From Pegoplata infirma (taxonomy: Eukaryota > Arthropoda > Insecta > Diptera > Anthomyiidae), in assembly GCA_963921195.1 (NCBI GenBank), contig OY992536.1:174600995-174664994 (forward strand): DNA of 64,000 nt. The letters run 5' to 3'. Of the stretch, positions 44,178-55,930 are shown piece by piece. Under the pieces are notes generated by a model that ran no database searches, had not been told where the DNA came from, and saw nothing but the letters and a program-made list of their open reading frames with translations. Within the stretch, counting starts at the first letter, position 1. Each line of letters opens with the position of its first letter. The position numbers and the translations under genes were made by a program.

Positions 44178-45261
44178 TGAGGCATTCCACACCAATTGTC
44201 CAGCGAAAAAAAACATGTGTACCGTAAACTTCTGAATAGGTGATATGGATAGCCCTATATGGAACTTAGAAAACTGCGTTTTTGGTTTTTCAATTTTTCA
44301 AAAACTGGGCTTAGGAGGCGTGGTCAAATATTGGAAAAATGGTCAAATTTGTGGCGAGTTGCCTTGATTAAATATTTATCACATTAAAACGGAATGCACT
44401 ACAATGTCAAAAATTTCCATTCTTATAAAGTTTTGTATGGGCTATCGATTAATTTTTTTTTTTTTGGAAAATTTTCAGAACCCGTTCTGAAATTTTCCAT
44501 TTTTTAAAAAAGTCAATTTATCAAAAATCCGGCCACTTTTTATTTTCTTTTTTATTTATTTTTTTAAAAGTTTAGATGTTTGTCCATCCACACAAAAAAA
44601 ATCAGAAACACGTTCATCTTTTTTTCGAGAAAATCGCATTTGAACTTTAAATTTCATAACAATTTAGTAATTTGCTTGTATTTTCTTGTGTCAACAGAGC
44701 GTATGACGAATATTTATGCAATTAATATTACTCATTCTCAACTTTAAAACAAAGAAATACAAGCAAATAACAAAATTGATATGAAATTTGAAGTTCAAAT
44801 GCGATTTTCTCGAAAAAAAAGATGAACGTGTTTCTGATTTTTTTTGTGTGGATGAACAAATATCTAAACTTTTAAAAAAATAAATAAAAAAGAAAAAAAA
44901 AAGTGGCCGGATTTTTGATAAATTTACTTTTTTTAAAAATGGAAAATTTCAGAACGGGCTCTGAAAATTTTCCAAAAAAAAAAATTTAATAGATAGCCCA
45001 TACAAAACTATATAAGAACGTAAATTTTTGACATTGTGGTGCATTCCGTTTTAATGTGATAAATATTTAATCAAGGCAACTCGCCACAAATTTTACAATT
45101 TTTCCAATATTTGACCACGCCTCCTAAGACCAGTTTTCGAAAATTTGAAAAACCAAAAACGCAATATTCTTAGTTACATATAGGGCTATCCAAACAATCT
45201 ATTCAGAAATTTACGGGACACATGTTTTTCTGTAGCGGGACATTTGGTGTGGAATGCCTCA
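44178..45261. mobile_element. Palindromic TA-flanked element (1084 bp)
   Basis: TGAGGCATTCCACACCAATT at the left is inverted at the right (GGTGTGGAATGCCTCA), with TA on both sides. The two halves are inverted copies over about 500 bp each, including CTTAGGAGGCGTGGTCAAAT, GGCGAGTTGCCTTGATTAAA and TATGGGCTATCGATTAA. The centre is near 44720. It shares GTATGGGCTATCGATT and GGCGTGGTCAAA blocks, in the same order, with 56722-58960, so both are one family. No ORF of note. Confidence 0.8.
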
Positions 45262-45366
45262 TATACAGGTTAAAGTTTCATTAGCAAAGAAAAGTTAGAC
45301 AGATTGCGAATGTTGCAAATTTGCTATATATAGATATATTGGGCCCAGGATTTTTATATATAGGCA

Positions 45367-46700
45367 CACACAGAGAAATGTTTAGTTGGAATTCCATTAT
45401 GAAAACGGAATTTTGATAAATCTTATAAATTTTTAGTTGTTATTGTAAATTTTTTATCACCATACCAAATAAATAACAGCAGTAATAATTAATAATCAAT
45501 CGTGACCGAATGGATGTATCAACAACTAATATATTGGTAAATATACCCAAACTAAAAACTAATAAAATTTTTGAAAAATATTTAGTGAGTACAACCGTTT
45601 CTTTTAGTCTTTATTTTCCCTCTCGACCAATAATCATTTGTTTAAAATAATAAATTCCAAAAACATTAGGTAATAGTATCCACAACTGAAAATGTTGGTT
45701 AACTTAACCAAATTTTCAATAATTTTTCATTTTTGAAAAATTTTACTAAATTATAAATTTGTATTGGTATTCTTAACTAATAATTGGTCTTTAGGATTTC
45801 ATTTCGATTACAAAACTAAAACGTCAAAAAAATTAAAATAGTAATTAGTTAAAAGAAAAATGTTATTGTGTTCAGACGTGTTTTAAATTTTTAAATAAAA
45901 CTCATATAAAATTCCGTGAAAAAAGTTAAAAATTTTGACGGTAAGTTCATGCTACTGCCGAAATACAAACAATTTAAATCAATAAATCTTATTTTAGATA
46001 TTTGCACACACAACTTTAATTTTGAGCCAACTATAAAAACTAGGAACAGTTTCCAAGAAATCCATAGAGTCCAAAATGCCCTGGGACTGGTAACAAGTTT
46101 AAGGTTTATAAATGACAGAATATTGAAGTTAACAAAGGTTCACCCAAAACTAATTCTGAGATATATTTCTATAAAACAAAATCTGGAAGTCTGAGATATT
46201 TTTTTAGATTTTTTCATTGACATCTTTTCTTAAGAGATGTATTTTGACTTCGAGTTATTTTTGCTCTAGAAAGTCTCACAGATTCTAAGACAATTTTTTT
46301 TTAGAAAAATTCTTAGATTTTAAATTTTTTCTATCAGAATTATCAACTGTAATTTATTTTTTCTATTGTATGTATTTAATTCACTTTTTAAATTATACAA
46401 ATTTTACTATCAAATAAATTAGTAAAATTGCTTGAAAAAAATATTAAAAATTTTATTTCAAAAGAAACAGTTTAAAAAAATATTGATTGATACAACTATA
46501 TAACGCTTTTTAAAATTCGATCACTCTAACCAATGTCAATTTTAACATAAAAATATTCGGTTCTTATAACTGATATTTACCGGTAGAGACAACTGAATTG
46601 GCAGTAGTGGCAACTGAATATTGTGATAGTTGGTGCAACCGCAAAAATTCAGTTGGCAAACAATTCAGTTACAACAACTGAATCTGTTTTCTGTGTGCAT
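45367..46700. mobile_element. CACACAGA-ended element with CAACTGAAT repeats
   Basis: The left end CACACAGAGAAATG and right end CTGTTTTCTGTGTG form a TIR of the group at 21074 and 23011. The last 200 bp are CAACTGAAT / ATTCAGTTG motifs. The middle (46010-46340) contains diverged AGATTCTGAGA minisatellite units. The 92-residue ORF 45916-46194 overlaps those units and has no recognised domain. Confidence 0.5.
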
Positions 46701-47628
46701 TCTTTTGTTTTCTTTTTTTTAATATATTCAGCTTATTAGCAAAAAAAAAACAGAAAATTTAGTATGTCTTCTTAAATTCAAGTTTATTTTATACCAAATA
46801 AATTAAAATCCTTTTTTTTCTTAATCTTTTTATACCCAAGGGTATGTAACAAATCTTTAAAAAGATTGAAAATTTCGTAATAAGATTTATTATTTATACA
46901 AATTAAAAAAAAAAATTTTTTCTTTATTTGTTTAAAAAGAAAAAATTATGCACGTTTAATTTTATTTTTCATTTATTTAGAATCCCCCATTTTTCATTAC
47001 AATAAAAATTATGTTTATATTTTGAATATCTAAAATAATGTGTTGCTAAATATTTAAAAGGTTGAGAGTGTAAGTATATGCGGTGAGAGATAACTCTGTA
47101 GGGATGTTCTGGAAATAGTTAGGCCATATTAGAACATCATAGGATGACTCTTTCGAGGCATATTGTGGGAGGGCTGCCTATAGGTTGACTACAACACAAC
47201 CTCGTACTTAACGACTTCAAATAAAAGGAAATAACAGTATAGTGTCCGTCCGTCAACCATTTCCGGTTTATAAATTTTTCATTTCCGGTTTGTCTTTTTT
47301 TTCTTTATTTTGTATTTTTTGTTTGGTTACAGGCACGATTTTTTTAAATTTAAATGTAACGGTAATTTGAGCACAAAGAACCACGCATTTCCGACGAGTT
47401 CAAGCCGACAACACCTTCGTGCCGCCAAAGCTCAAGTCCCGCCCGTTACAATAGGAGGTAGCAAACAAAAAAAGTTCCGAGTTTTTCTTGTAATTTTACA
47501 AGTTTTAAATGAAGTTTACAAGATATTTTTGCTAACATGCTAATCTCAACTAAAAATTTGCTAAAGTTTAGCTTACTAGCATTAGCAAAAAAAATTAGTA
47601 AATCTACTAATGTATTATTTTGAGTGTT
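46701..47628. other. Non-coding with one GC-richer patch at 47340-47480
   Basis: A polypyrimidine tract ending GGTTACAG (about 47300-47332) precedes a GC-richer frame reading CNGNLSTKNHAFPTSSSRQH then LRAAKAQVPP. It vaguely resembles a decayed BED-type zinc finger exon, but the spacing is not convincing. The segment 47510-47627 is copy 2 of the ACTAATGTATTATTTTGAGT repeat. Confidence 0.3.
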
Positions 47629-47865
47629 GTGATGGCAAATGAAAGAGGAGGATTTCTCATAATTTTTCTATTTTAATATTTTGTCATATCAGGAAAAGGT
47701 AGATATGCTACCTATATTACTCTGTCCTTCAATATCATTTAAAATTTTCAATAAAATATTTTTAAAAAAATTCAAAGGACATTATTCACATCGTTTTTCC
47801 TGATATGGCAAAATAAAACAAAATGGAAAAATTAGAGGCGATTCTTCTCTTTCATTTGCCATCAC
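47629..47865. mobile_element. Small MITE, GTGATGGCAAATGAAAGAG ends (237 bp)
   Basis: GTGATGGCAAATGAAAGAGG at the left is inverted at the right (CTCTTTCATTTGCCATCAC). Inner blocks TTTGTCATATCAGGAAAA and TTTTTCCTGATATGGCAAAA also pair. The target duplication was not resolved. Confidence 0.75.
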
Positions 47866-48341
47866 TAGTGGCATCCTAAGACAAGTGCAAATAAAAAAAT
47901 TTAAGAAATATAATCCTTTAAAACATTGAAGTCCTTTTAAAAGGAAACAGGATCACGAAATGAATAACTGAAAGTGCAGTTTTACTCTATTTGATCCCTA
48001 TATTCAGATATTAGATGTCGGACGGTTTAAGAGCATTGTTTTAAGCATAGTACTCTGTTCGATTTCACGGGAAAACATCTGTCAAACTCCATATAAAAAA
48101 AATAAATTTTGGCAACGCGAGGAATTATAGGGAAATTGATAAAAAAGTTTTCACGCATTTTTATTATACAAGACAATTTAAATTGCCGTGAAAAAGTGAC
48201 ATTTCAGTTTCTTTCTTATAATTGTCAAAAGTTGTTGATTTTTAATTGTTTTATTGCGATTTGAGGCGTTTAAAGTTTATGTCAAATTTTCACGCTAAGA
48301 AACAGAGTACTTAGCTTTAAAGCAAATACCAAAGTGGAATA

Positions 48342-49672
48342 TGAGTTAAAACACCTCAATTCAACCGAAAAAAGTAGCATTTTTGACCTTACCTCTTTCG
48401 AATTTGATGAAACTTGGAATATAGTTGGTCCCTTACAAAAAAAATTTTGGACTTCTGGTAGTTTTTCTTCCCGAGACATGGGGTCTTGAAAATTGGCAAA
48501 ATCGTATATATTTGACAAAAGTGTTCTGAGATAAATAAAGATAACTCGAAAAGTAATAACAATACTGGCCTCAGTCAGGTTGCACATAATAGGTAATGAG
48601 ACAGCTTTTAAAATGGTGTTCTCAAAGATTTTTTTTGAAAAAGGTCAAAGGTCATTGGTTTTAACCTTAATTTTTGGAGAGCTATATCTCAAAAAACGAT
48701 ATTTTTAAAATTTTGGAAAAAATATATGTTATTAAGGATCACCTATACTACTTAAGTTTAAATTTTCAGGATGTAGACTTCATTGGAACTTTTAATATTA
48801 ATAGAAACATAATGACAGGGAAGAAAAAGTGGTGTTTTTCCACTTACAGAAAAAAACAATTTATTTGGTCTTTGAGATTCTGGTACCAAATTTCACTTTT
48901 CTGAATGTTTTTGACGTGCTGAGTCCAAATATGACCTTTGAACTGGCCTATCGCAATTAGTTTTCGAGATATCTGCACATTAATGTGTGAAAATTGCTAA
49001 AATGCTATTGCTGTGTTTTTTTGAACATTTAGGTGCTTATATCTTGAAAAGTAATAGCGATAGGCCAGTTCAAATGTCATATTTGGACTCAGCACGTCAA
49101 GAACATTCAGTAAAATGAATTCTGGTACCAGAATTTCACAGACAAAAAAAATTTTTTTTTTTTGTAAAGGAAATTACACCGATTTTTCTTTCCTGTCACA
49201 ATGTTTCTATTAATATAAAAAGTTCCAATGAAGTCTCCAGTTTGAAAATTTAAACTTAAGTAGTATGGGTGATTCTTAACAACATATATTTTTTCCAAAA
49301 TTTTAAAAATATCGTTTTTTGAGATATAGCTCTCCAAAAATTACGGTTAAAACCAATGACCTTTGACCTTTTTCAAAAAAAATCCTGAGGAATGCCATTT
49401 TAAAGGCTGTCTCATTACCTATTATTTGCAACCTGACTGAGACCTGTATTGTTATTACTTTTCGAGTTATCTTTATTTATCTCAGAACACTTTTGCCAAA
49501 TATATACGGTTTTGTTAATTTTCAACACCGCATATCTCGAATACTGGAATGACCAGAAGCCTGAAAAATTGGAAAAATCTCTTTTTTGTAAAAGTAAACC
49601 CCAGTACTAAGTTTCATTAAATTTGGAGGGGGTGCGGTCAACTCCTCGGTTGAATTGAGGTGTTTTAGCTCA
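48342..49672. mobile_element. Palindromic TA-flanked element (1331 bp)
   Basis: TGAGTTAAAACACCTCAATT at the left is inverted at the right (GAGGTGTTTTAGCTCA), with TA on both sides (48340-48341, 49673-49674). Both arms, about 650 bp each, hold the same frame (SYISKNDIFKILEKIYV), giving look-alike ORFs at 48674-48904 (+) and 49107-49337 (-). The symmetry axis is near 49005. No recognised protein. Confidence 0.78.
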
Positions 49673-49674
49673 TA

Positions 49675-50905
49675 TAATTTATTTTTCACAATTTAAATAT
49701 ACAAGTACAACAAATTAGCCGGTAATCTACAATTTACAATATATTTTTCAATACTGTCTTTCTATTAGATGAAAAAAAAAAACATCTGTCATTAACAATT
49801 AAACAAAAAAAAAAAACATACAGAAATAGTTTTTTTTTTTTTTTTTTGTAGAAGAAACTAACTTTTTAATTAAATTTATAAATTTTTGTAAACATCATTA
49901 AATGGGCACTTTGTGACAGTGATGACAGTTGAGCCAGAAGTGGAAATAATACCAGCATCGCTCTTTTTGTGTTACTCTTGACTACTAACAGTTGCATGCA
50001 TTAATTAGTCGCAATTACAAATGTAAACAGGATTTATTAACAGTTTTTTTTTGTTAACTCTTCGTTTTTTAGAGCTGCGAAAGTTTTTAATGCGTTTAAA
50101 CTATAAATAAAGTTTATTTATTATTTTATGGTTTCAAATGAAACTTAATATATACTTTTTAGTTTTTTTTTTATTTCCCTTTAACTTAAACTTGTAATTT
50201 ATGTCATTTTATTATATTTTTATTTTTTTGGAAGAATTTTTAACAGCTACTTATACAAAGAAATTTTATACTACATTTTTTTAAGATTTTGTTGTAACCA
50301 GTATTTACTTGGTTCAGAAAACTTTTCATAGTTTATTATCATTTCTTAACACTTTTAGTAAGAAAACTTTTTTCATCTTGTATTTGGCTACAGTTAACAA
50401 TGGGTGGGAAATTTTTAAAAATCAAAAAGCGGTTCAAAATTATTTAATCTTAATCCTGCCCTAAGAAAAAATTACTAATCCCACTTTATTGGGTAAAATA
50501 TGATCCAATATGTCTTCTTATATAAGAGACTAATTGATTCATATTGCAAAAGCATTTTAAGCTCAGCACTAAAGCTTTCCGAAATTTTTATCTGTAGTCA
50601 CTACAGAACATTTATTTTATATTTTTTATCAGACAAGGAAAAACTCCGTACTTTATTAAAATAATGTTCAAATTATTGAAATTTAATTTTATTTTCAAAT
50701 AACACTTTTAATTTCAAAAAATAAAACTCTAAAAAATTTTGGTGTTTAATTTTAAATAAAACTCTCTAAAAAAAAGAGTTTTATTTTGCCTTTCGCAAAA
50801 AAACGAAATTAATTTTTGTATTTTTAAATAAAAAAAGGATAACATAAACAACAAAGAGGTGTAGTAATAATACTACGTAAAGTTCAGATAAAAATGATTA
50901 TGTGT
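49675..50905. other. Non-coding, no recognisable feature
   Basis: About 1.2 kb of AT-rich sequence with homopolymer runs and no supported gene or repeat. Confidence 0.5.
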
Positions 50906-51172
50906 TAGGGTGGAGCGAACTTAGCTTTTTCCGAATTTCGAAAACATCGGGGTGGGGAAAGTTAATTTTAAGTAAAAGTTAATTCTAAGTAAAAATAAAG
51001 TTCAGATTTTTTTTTTCACTTTGTTCGGATCTTTCCAATTTTCAAGTCAAAAAAGGAACCCAAAGCCATTGTCCTACAGGTCCCATATATTTCTGTATTA
51101 ATATCGAATAAAGGGCAACTTTCCCGACCCCGATGTTTTCGAAATAAAAAAATCTAAATTTGTTTCACCCTA
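50906..51172. mobile_element. Small palindromic MITE (267 bp)
   Basis: TTAGGGTGGAGCGAACTTAG and TTTCGAAAACATCGGGGT at the left pair with ACCCCGATGTTTTCGAAA and TTTGTTTCACCCTA at the right. It abuts the 3' end of the hAT transposase relic (51223), so it may have inserted there or share its terminus. Confidence 0.65.
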
Positions 51173-52200
51173 TTTTGTATGTAAACAAAAAAATTAACAG
51201 CAAATAGTACAAGAAAAATAACTTAAACGGACTGTATCTCATCCAAAATATCTTCATTAAGTTTAATTAAAAGAATATTGTTTAAAATTTCCTTCGATAA
51301 TCGTGATCTTTGTTTTGTTAAAACATACGCTAAAGAGCTAAATGCTCTTTTAGAGACCTGAGTTGGTGGAACGGCTAGTACAACCTTTGCTAAGTTCCAA
51401 ATAGTTTCACTTGCTATTACTTCCAAAACTCCAAAAAGTCACTTTCAAAAGCTAAGATTTCTCCATAACATAGTTTACTTAAACTCTCTTTTACTGTTTT
51501 TGAAACAGTTTCACAAGCTGATCCACCACTATCAAGTAACTTTCATATTTACTAATTGAAGATAAAGGTAATACGATATTTTGTGACTCCTGCGAGTTCT
51601 TAGATATTAAGGACATATTTTTGTTTACGAGCATCAAATGATTCTGAATGATAAATAAGAAAAATATTAATAAAAAAATATGAACATATTTTTTGTTAAA
51701 AAAATACTTTTATACCATTGCTTTTTGTTTTTGGTTTGCTGATAAAAATGGGGTAACATGATATTTGAATTTGGGATACATAAATAATGCGGAAAGAAAT
51801 GCATCTGTATCCATCAATCTTTTTTCTCTCTAGTGTTCATTAATGCTAAAATTTGTTTACGGTATATACACTCCGGTTCACTTATTTAAAGGCATTAAAA
51901 AATCTATGTTCATCATCCTGTAGCTTTTGCAATTTTTATTCGATTGCAGAACTATATAATAGAATTAGAAGCTAGAACCCTTTCGATTTAAAAAAAAATC
52001 ATGGCAATAGTGGGTTTTTACCTTAAAAACTTTTTTGGAGCAATTTATCAAAAAAAGTTCAAAACTGTGCTATTTTTTTTGGTTCACTTGAATAAAGGCA
52101 CTTTAATATTTATTTATAAGTTTTAAAGTAAGCGATGATTTTTCGTAGGGAGCATTTTTTTATTACAATTTATTACATCTTAATCATTTTACAAGTCAAA

Positions 52201-53380
52201 ATGGCAAGAAAAAAATTTTAAATCTATCTGAAAAAATGAAAATCGATGTTTACCGTTCTGTATGTTATTCTAACCGCGCAATAGCTGAAAAAATTGAACG
52301 AAGCCCAACAGTCGTTGACAATTACATTACAGATCCCGAAAGGTATGGAAAAAAGTTTAAAGGAAGGGTTTCATTGTCTTTATCTACGTATGAGAAAAGA
52401 AAAATCATTAGAATTGCATCTAATTCTGAGTTATCCTTATCGAAAATAAGAGCTCAAGCTGGAGTGAAAGCGAGCAAGTCAACAGTACGCAGAGTAATAA
52501 AGAGCTGTGAGTATCTAAAATACCTAAAATTAAAAAAAAAGCCGCCACTTAATGCTCCGCGTAAGGAAAAGAGGCTTCAATTCGCAAAAGACTACATGGT
52601 ATAGGGTGTGCAGCAAAGAGGTCATGCAAATGACTGGAGAACCGTAATATTTACGGATGAAAAGAAGTTTAATTTAGATGGGCCTGATGGCTACAACTAT
52701 TATTTCCATGATCTGCGCAAAGAAAAGCGAGTTTTGAACCGACATCATAGCCGAGAGGGCGGCGTTATGGTGTGGGGTGCTATTTCGTACTATGGCACTA
52801 TCGACCTTGAATTCCAAAGTGCAAAAAAGACAGGCGCAAGCTAAAAACCGTTATTGGAATCGGCTTTTCCGAAGTTCAGTGAACTATTTGGTCTCATATC
52901 TTGGATATTGCAACAGGATAATGATCCTATACATAACGCGAGAGTAGTTAAGGAGTTCATTTCAAGCCAGAATGTAAATATTCTTGATTGGCCACCCTAT
53001 TCTGTCTGGGGTTGGTTATCTCGTAAAGTCTATGAGGGAGGAAGACAATTCGATGACAAGGAGTCATTTAAGCTTGATTTACACGTTAACTACCCTTGAC
53101 CACCCTTATCTAATATTTCCCAGTATTGGGGGATAACAATTGTCAAATTCAAATAATTTTTCATACAAAATTATTTAAACCCGGCAAATCGTATCACTAA
53201 TACTGGGAAATAGGAGATAATGGTGGTCAAGGGTAGTTAACGTGTAAACTGCCCTTTATTCAGGCCATTAAGGATGCTTGGGATCAAATTTCGTTGGATT
53301 ACATAAATTCGCATTATCTGTCAATGAAAACCCGTATATTTGAAGTTATTAAAAACAAAGGTGGTTGTTCCCATTACTAA
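52201..53380 (+). pseudogene. Tc1-like (DD34E) transposase, inactivated
   Basis: The natural start is probably 52201 (MARKK), with a 1-nt loss in an A-run before the frame continues KMKIDVYRSVCYSNRAIAEK. An N-terminal helix-turn-helix pair (about residues 10-110) is followed by the catalytic domain: VIFTDEKKFNLDGPDG (first Asp) and WILQQDNDPIHNA (second Asp). The expected WPPYSPDLNPIENLWGWL is reduced to WPPYSVWGWLSRKVYEGGRQ, so about nine residues including the catalytic Glu are deleted. In-frame stops occur after KDYMV (52602) and KKTGAS (52842). A MITE at 53082-53244 splits the C-terminus, which resumes as LPFIQAIKDAWDQISLDYIN. Confidence 0.92.
53082..53244. mobile_element. 163-bp MITE inside Tc1 transposase
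   Basis: CACGTTAACTACCCTTGACC then ACC at the left is perfectly inverted at the right (GGTGGTCAAGGGTAGTTAACGTG, 23 bp). TA is duplicated at 53080-53081 and 53245-53246. It lies between SFKLDL and the resumption KLPFIQAIK. Inner CCCAGTATT / AATACTGGG also pair. It is the youngest layer of a three-level nest (hAT, Tc1, MITE). Confidence 0.92.
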
Positions 53381-55289
53381 AAGTTCTTTAATAAAGTAAA
53401 ATTGATTAAAAAACAAGAAAAACCGATCTTCATTAAATTTAGTTAAAGTGCCTTTATTCAAGTGAACCAAAAAAAAAGCACATTTTTAAACTTTTTTTTG
53501 ATAAATTGCTCAAAAAAAGATCTTAAGGTAAGAAACCGCTGCTGTGATGATTTGTTTTATATCTCAAGATGTCTAGCTTCCGTTTCCATTTTATAATTCA
53601 GCAATCGGTTATAAATTGCAAAAGATGCAGGCCGCTGAATATGGATTTTTTTGTGCCTTTAAACAAGTGAACCGAAGTGTATTTCTAAGCTCGCATTCTT
53701 CCTCTATATCTACTTTAGCACATTACCAATATCGGAAAATATCAACAATTATATAATTTTCGGATTGTGCTTTTATTGTACAAAGCGCTAAAGGTTTAAA
53801 AGCAGCTAAAAACTTGTCTACAAAATACCAGTTAACGTCAGCAGCTTCAGGCAAGTCATTGCAAATATCTTTAACATTTTTAAGGGACCCTATTATGTCA
53901 AAAGTTAAATTCCAACGAGTGGGGGTGTCTAAAGTTGGAATTTTAATGCCGATGTTGTTTGATCTGATATGATTTCGAACGACTTTTACCAATTTTCTTA
54001 TATTATCAATAAATTTACATATGTTCTTAAAAACATCATGGCAAACTAATTGCAAAGTATGCGCGGCACAACGCACTATTGACAAAAATTATGATACTTC
54101 GTTACTTAAAACTTCAAACTCCTCTTCCTCCATTTGCCCGAAGTCTTCACTTGACTGAATTAAACAAGTAAATCAATTAAATATCAGACACGGTTTTGGT
54201 GTTAAATGGTGTTATTATTCAAATACTTACACAAGGCTCATCTTGTAAATCTTTAAGAAGTTGCGACATTTTTATTACGTTAGACGCGTTATCTGTTGTG
54301 CATGAGTAAATTTGGTTGATGTTATCTAGATATTCATTCAAACAAGTAAGCAGTTCTTCCTTTAGATTTTAAGCGGTGTGTCTTTTTAAAATTTGTACCA
54401 TTCCAAGAGTCATTATTTCAATTTTTCCATTTGATATTATTTGCACATTGATGCCTAAAATGTGCTTATCCATTCTTGTTCCGATATTGATTTTTAAGGA
54501 GCACATCTTATTATTCAACTTTTCTTTAATTACCTCTTTTATTTTGTTGGCATGACTTTCCATATGGTTCGTTATATTTTTGGAGTTCAAGTTCAGGTCA
54601 TGTGTTTCTTCTAATGGACCAATTATTTTTTAAAAAAAAATTTTGTCATCGAGTATTTTGAATGAAAATCTTTTTACGGTAACCAGGCCAACATAACACT
54701 TCAAAAATTCATCTTTTGTTAATGAAATTTTTTATTTAATTGTTGGCCGTTTTTCCTTGATTATTGACAGTCCAATAACATCTATCTTATGAATATTTTT
54801 ATAGTATCATTTTAAATTTGCAACTTGTTTTCCTTTAAGCGTTTTAGAACACTTTCTGCAAGTGGATTCGTTTTCTTGTTCATTGTAGACATAATATTCT
54901 GCAATATTAAACGCGATTCAGCCCATGATAAAAACACTTTGAAATTTCTTCCGGTATCAAATTTAATAAAAAAAATATCGACCTTCAATAAATTTTTGGA
55001 AAATAATTTTGAAATACTTTGAACGTAAAATTCAACGTTTGCTTTAATTGTTTTTTCTCTGTTTTTTGATTTGTAAAGTACTTTAAAACACAGGTATTGA
55101 TTTGCATATGACCACAAATTTTTAATCATTTAAATACCATTTTTACATAAATATTTCAGATTTTATAGGTTCGAAAAAGAAAGCACGAGCCAAAAAATGA
55201 GGACGGTGGGGTGACCATATGGCCCCTCATCGGGGTAAAGTTGGGCGTAAAGAGGTAAAAATCTCCAAAAAGACCCACAACTGCCCTTG

Positions 55290-55930
55290 AAACGGCCCTG
55301 AAGGGGTGTATTGTGAGACGAACCTCCAATAATTTTCTGCCCCCAACATATTTCTTGAACATACCTTACCCCTATTTCAACTTCCTAAGGGGGCTCCCAT
55401 ACAAAACATTTTTAAAAAACTTGTTCCTACCATTCTAACTTACCCTAAAGTGCCCCTAGTGGAGCCAAATGTATGACCGACCTCCATTATTTTATTAATT
55501 CCAACATTTTTTGCAAACATACCTACAATGTATACCCATACATTTCTTTTATTTTTTATAAATTTGTTTTATTAAACCAGCTCCTACCGCCCCTACCGTG
55601 CCTCCTAGAGAGGCAAAAATTACGACCAATTACCAACAATTTGTCCGAACATAATAACACCCTATCTCCACTCCCTAAGATGCTCTTATACATTATAAAA
55701 ACATGTGTTTTAAAAAACTAATAAAAAAAAATGTATGGGGACCCCCTTAAGAGTTGAAAATAAAGGGTAGGTATATTCTGAGAAAATTTTGGCGTCGGTC
55801 ATACACTTTACTTCTCTATGTGCACCATATGGACAGTTAGAGCTGAAGGAGCAAATTTTATAAAAATGTCATTTTGTATGGGAGCCCCCTTAGGAAGTGG
55901 AAACTAAACTATTTGGGACACATTTTGCTA
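55290..55930. mobile_element. Foldback-like element related to 4366-5804
   Basis: AACATACCTTACCCCTATTT, CTTCCTAAGGGGGCTCCCAT and ACAAAACATTTTT at the left reappear inverted and diverged at the right (TATGGGAGCCCCCTTAGGAA; GGGTAGGTATATTCTGAG). CCATTCTAACTTACC and ATGACCGACC blocks match the 4366-5804 element. Boundaries are approximate. From 55931 to 56721 there is no gene; that stretch ends with TGGAATGCCCCA. Confidence 0.55.

Larger units (their letters stand above)
51869..53679 (+). mobile_element. Tc1-like transposon with IR/DR ends
   Basis: The outer ends CACTCCGGTTCACTTATTTA and complement CACTTCGGTTCACTTGTTTA are flanked by TA (51867-51868, 53680-53681). A second pair of repeats, GGTTCACTTGAATAAAGGCA, lies about 210 bp inside on both sides (52081-52105 and 53443-53468). 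Two direct repeats at each inverted end is the IR/DR arrangement known from Sleeping Beauty, Minos and related Tc1-like elements. Without the 163-bp nested MITE it measures about 1.65 kb, the usual size. It inserted into the hAT relic. Confidence 0.9.
51223..55129 (-). pseudogene. hAT transposase with BED finger, split by Tc1 element
   Basis: Read from high to low coordinates. 54812-55129 has NLWSYANQYLCFKVLYKSKN, a decayed BED zinc finger. 54369-54590 has MCSLKINIGTRMDKHILGIN, the first RNase H-fold strand, where the expected Asp appears as Asn. 54236-54360 has YSCTTDNASNVIKM, the second acidic motif. 53723-54085 has RCAAHTLQLVCHDVFKN and PTLDTPTRWNLTFD. 51223-51426 has LAVPPTQVSKRAFSSLAYVL then LTKQRSRLSKEILNNILL, the hATC dimerisation region. 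The order matches a complete hAT transposase, but stops and frameshifts break it and a Tc1-like element (51869-53679) splits it before hATC. The element's own TIRs were not found. Confidence 0.85.

Noticed and set aside
47310..47543. Host exon with BED zinc finger
   Set aside because: Only a weak resemblance (CNGNLS..TSSSRQHL). The Cys/His spacing does not match, and the rest of the frame is AT-rich repeat.
48674..49337. Two paralogous small genes (MESYISKNDIFKILEK)
   Set aside because: They are the same DNA in the two arms of a TA-flanked palindrome.
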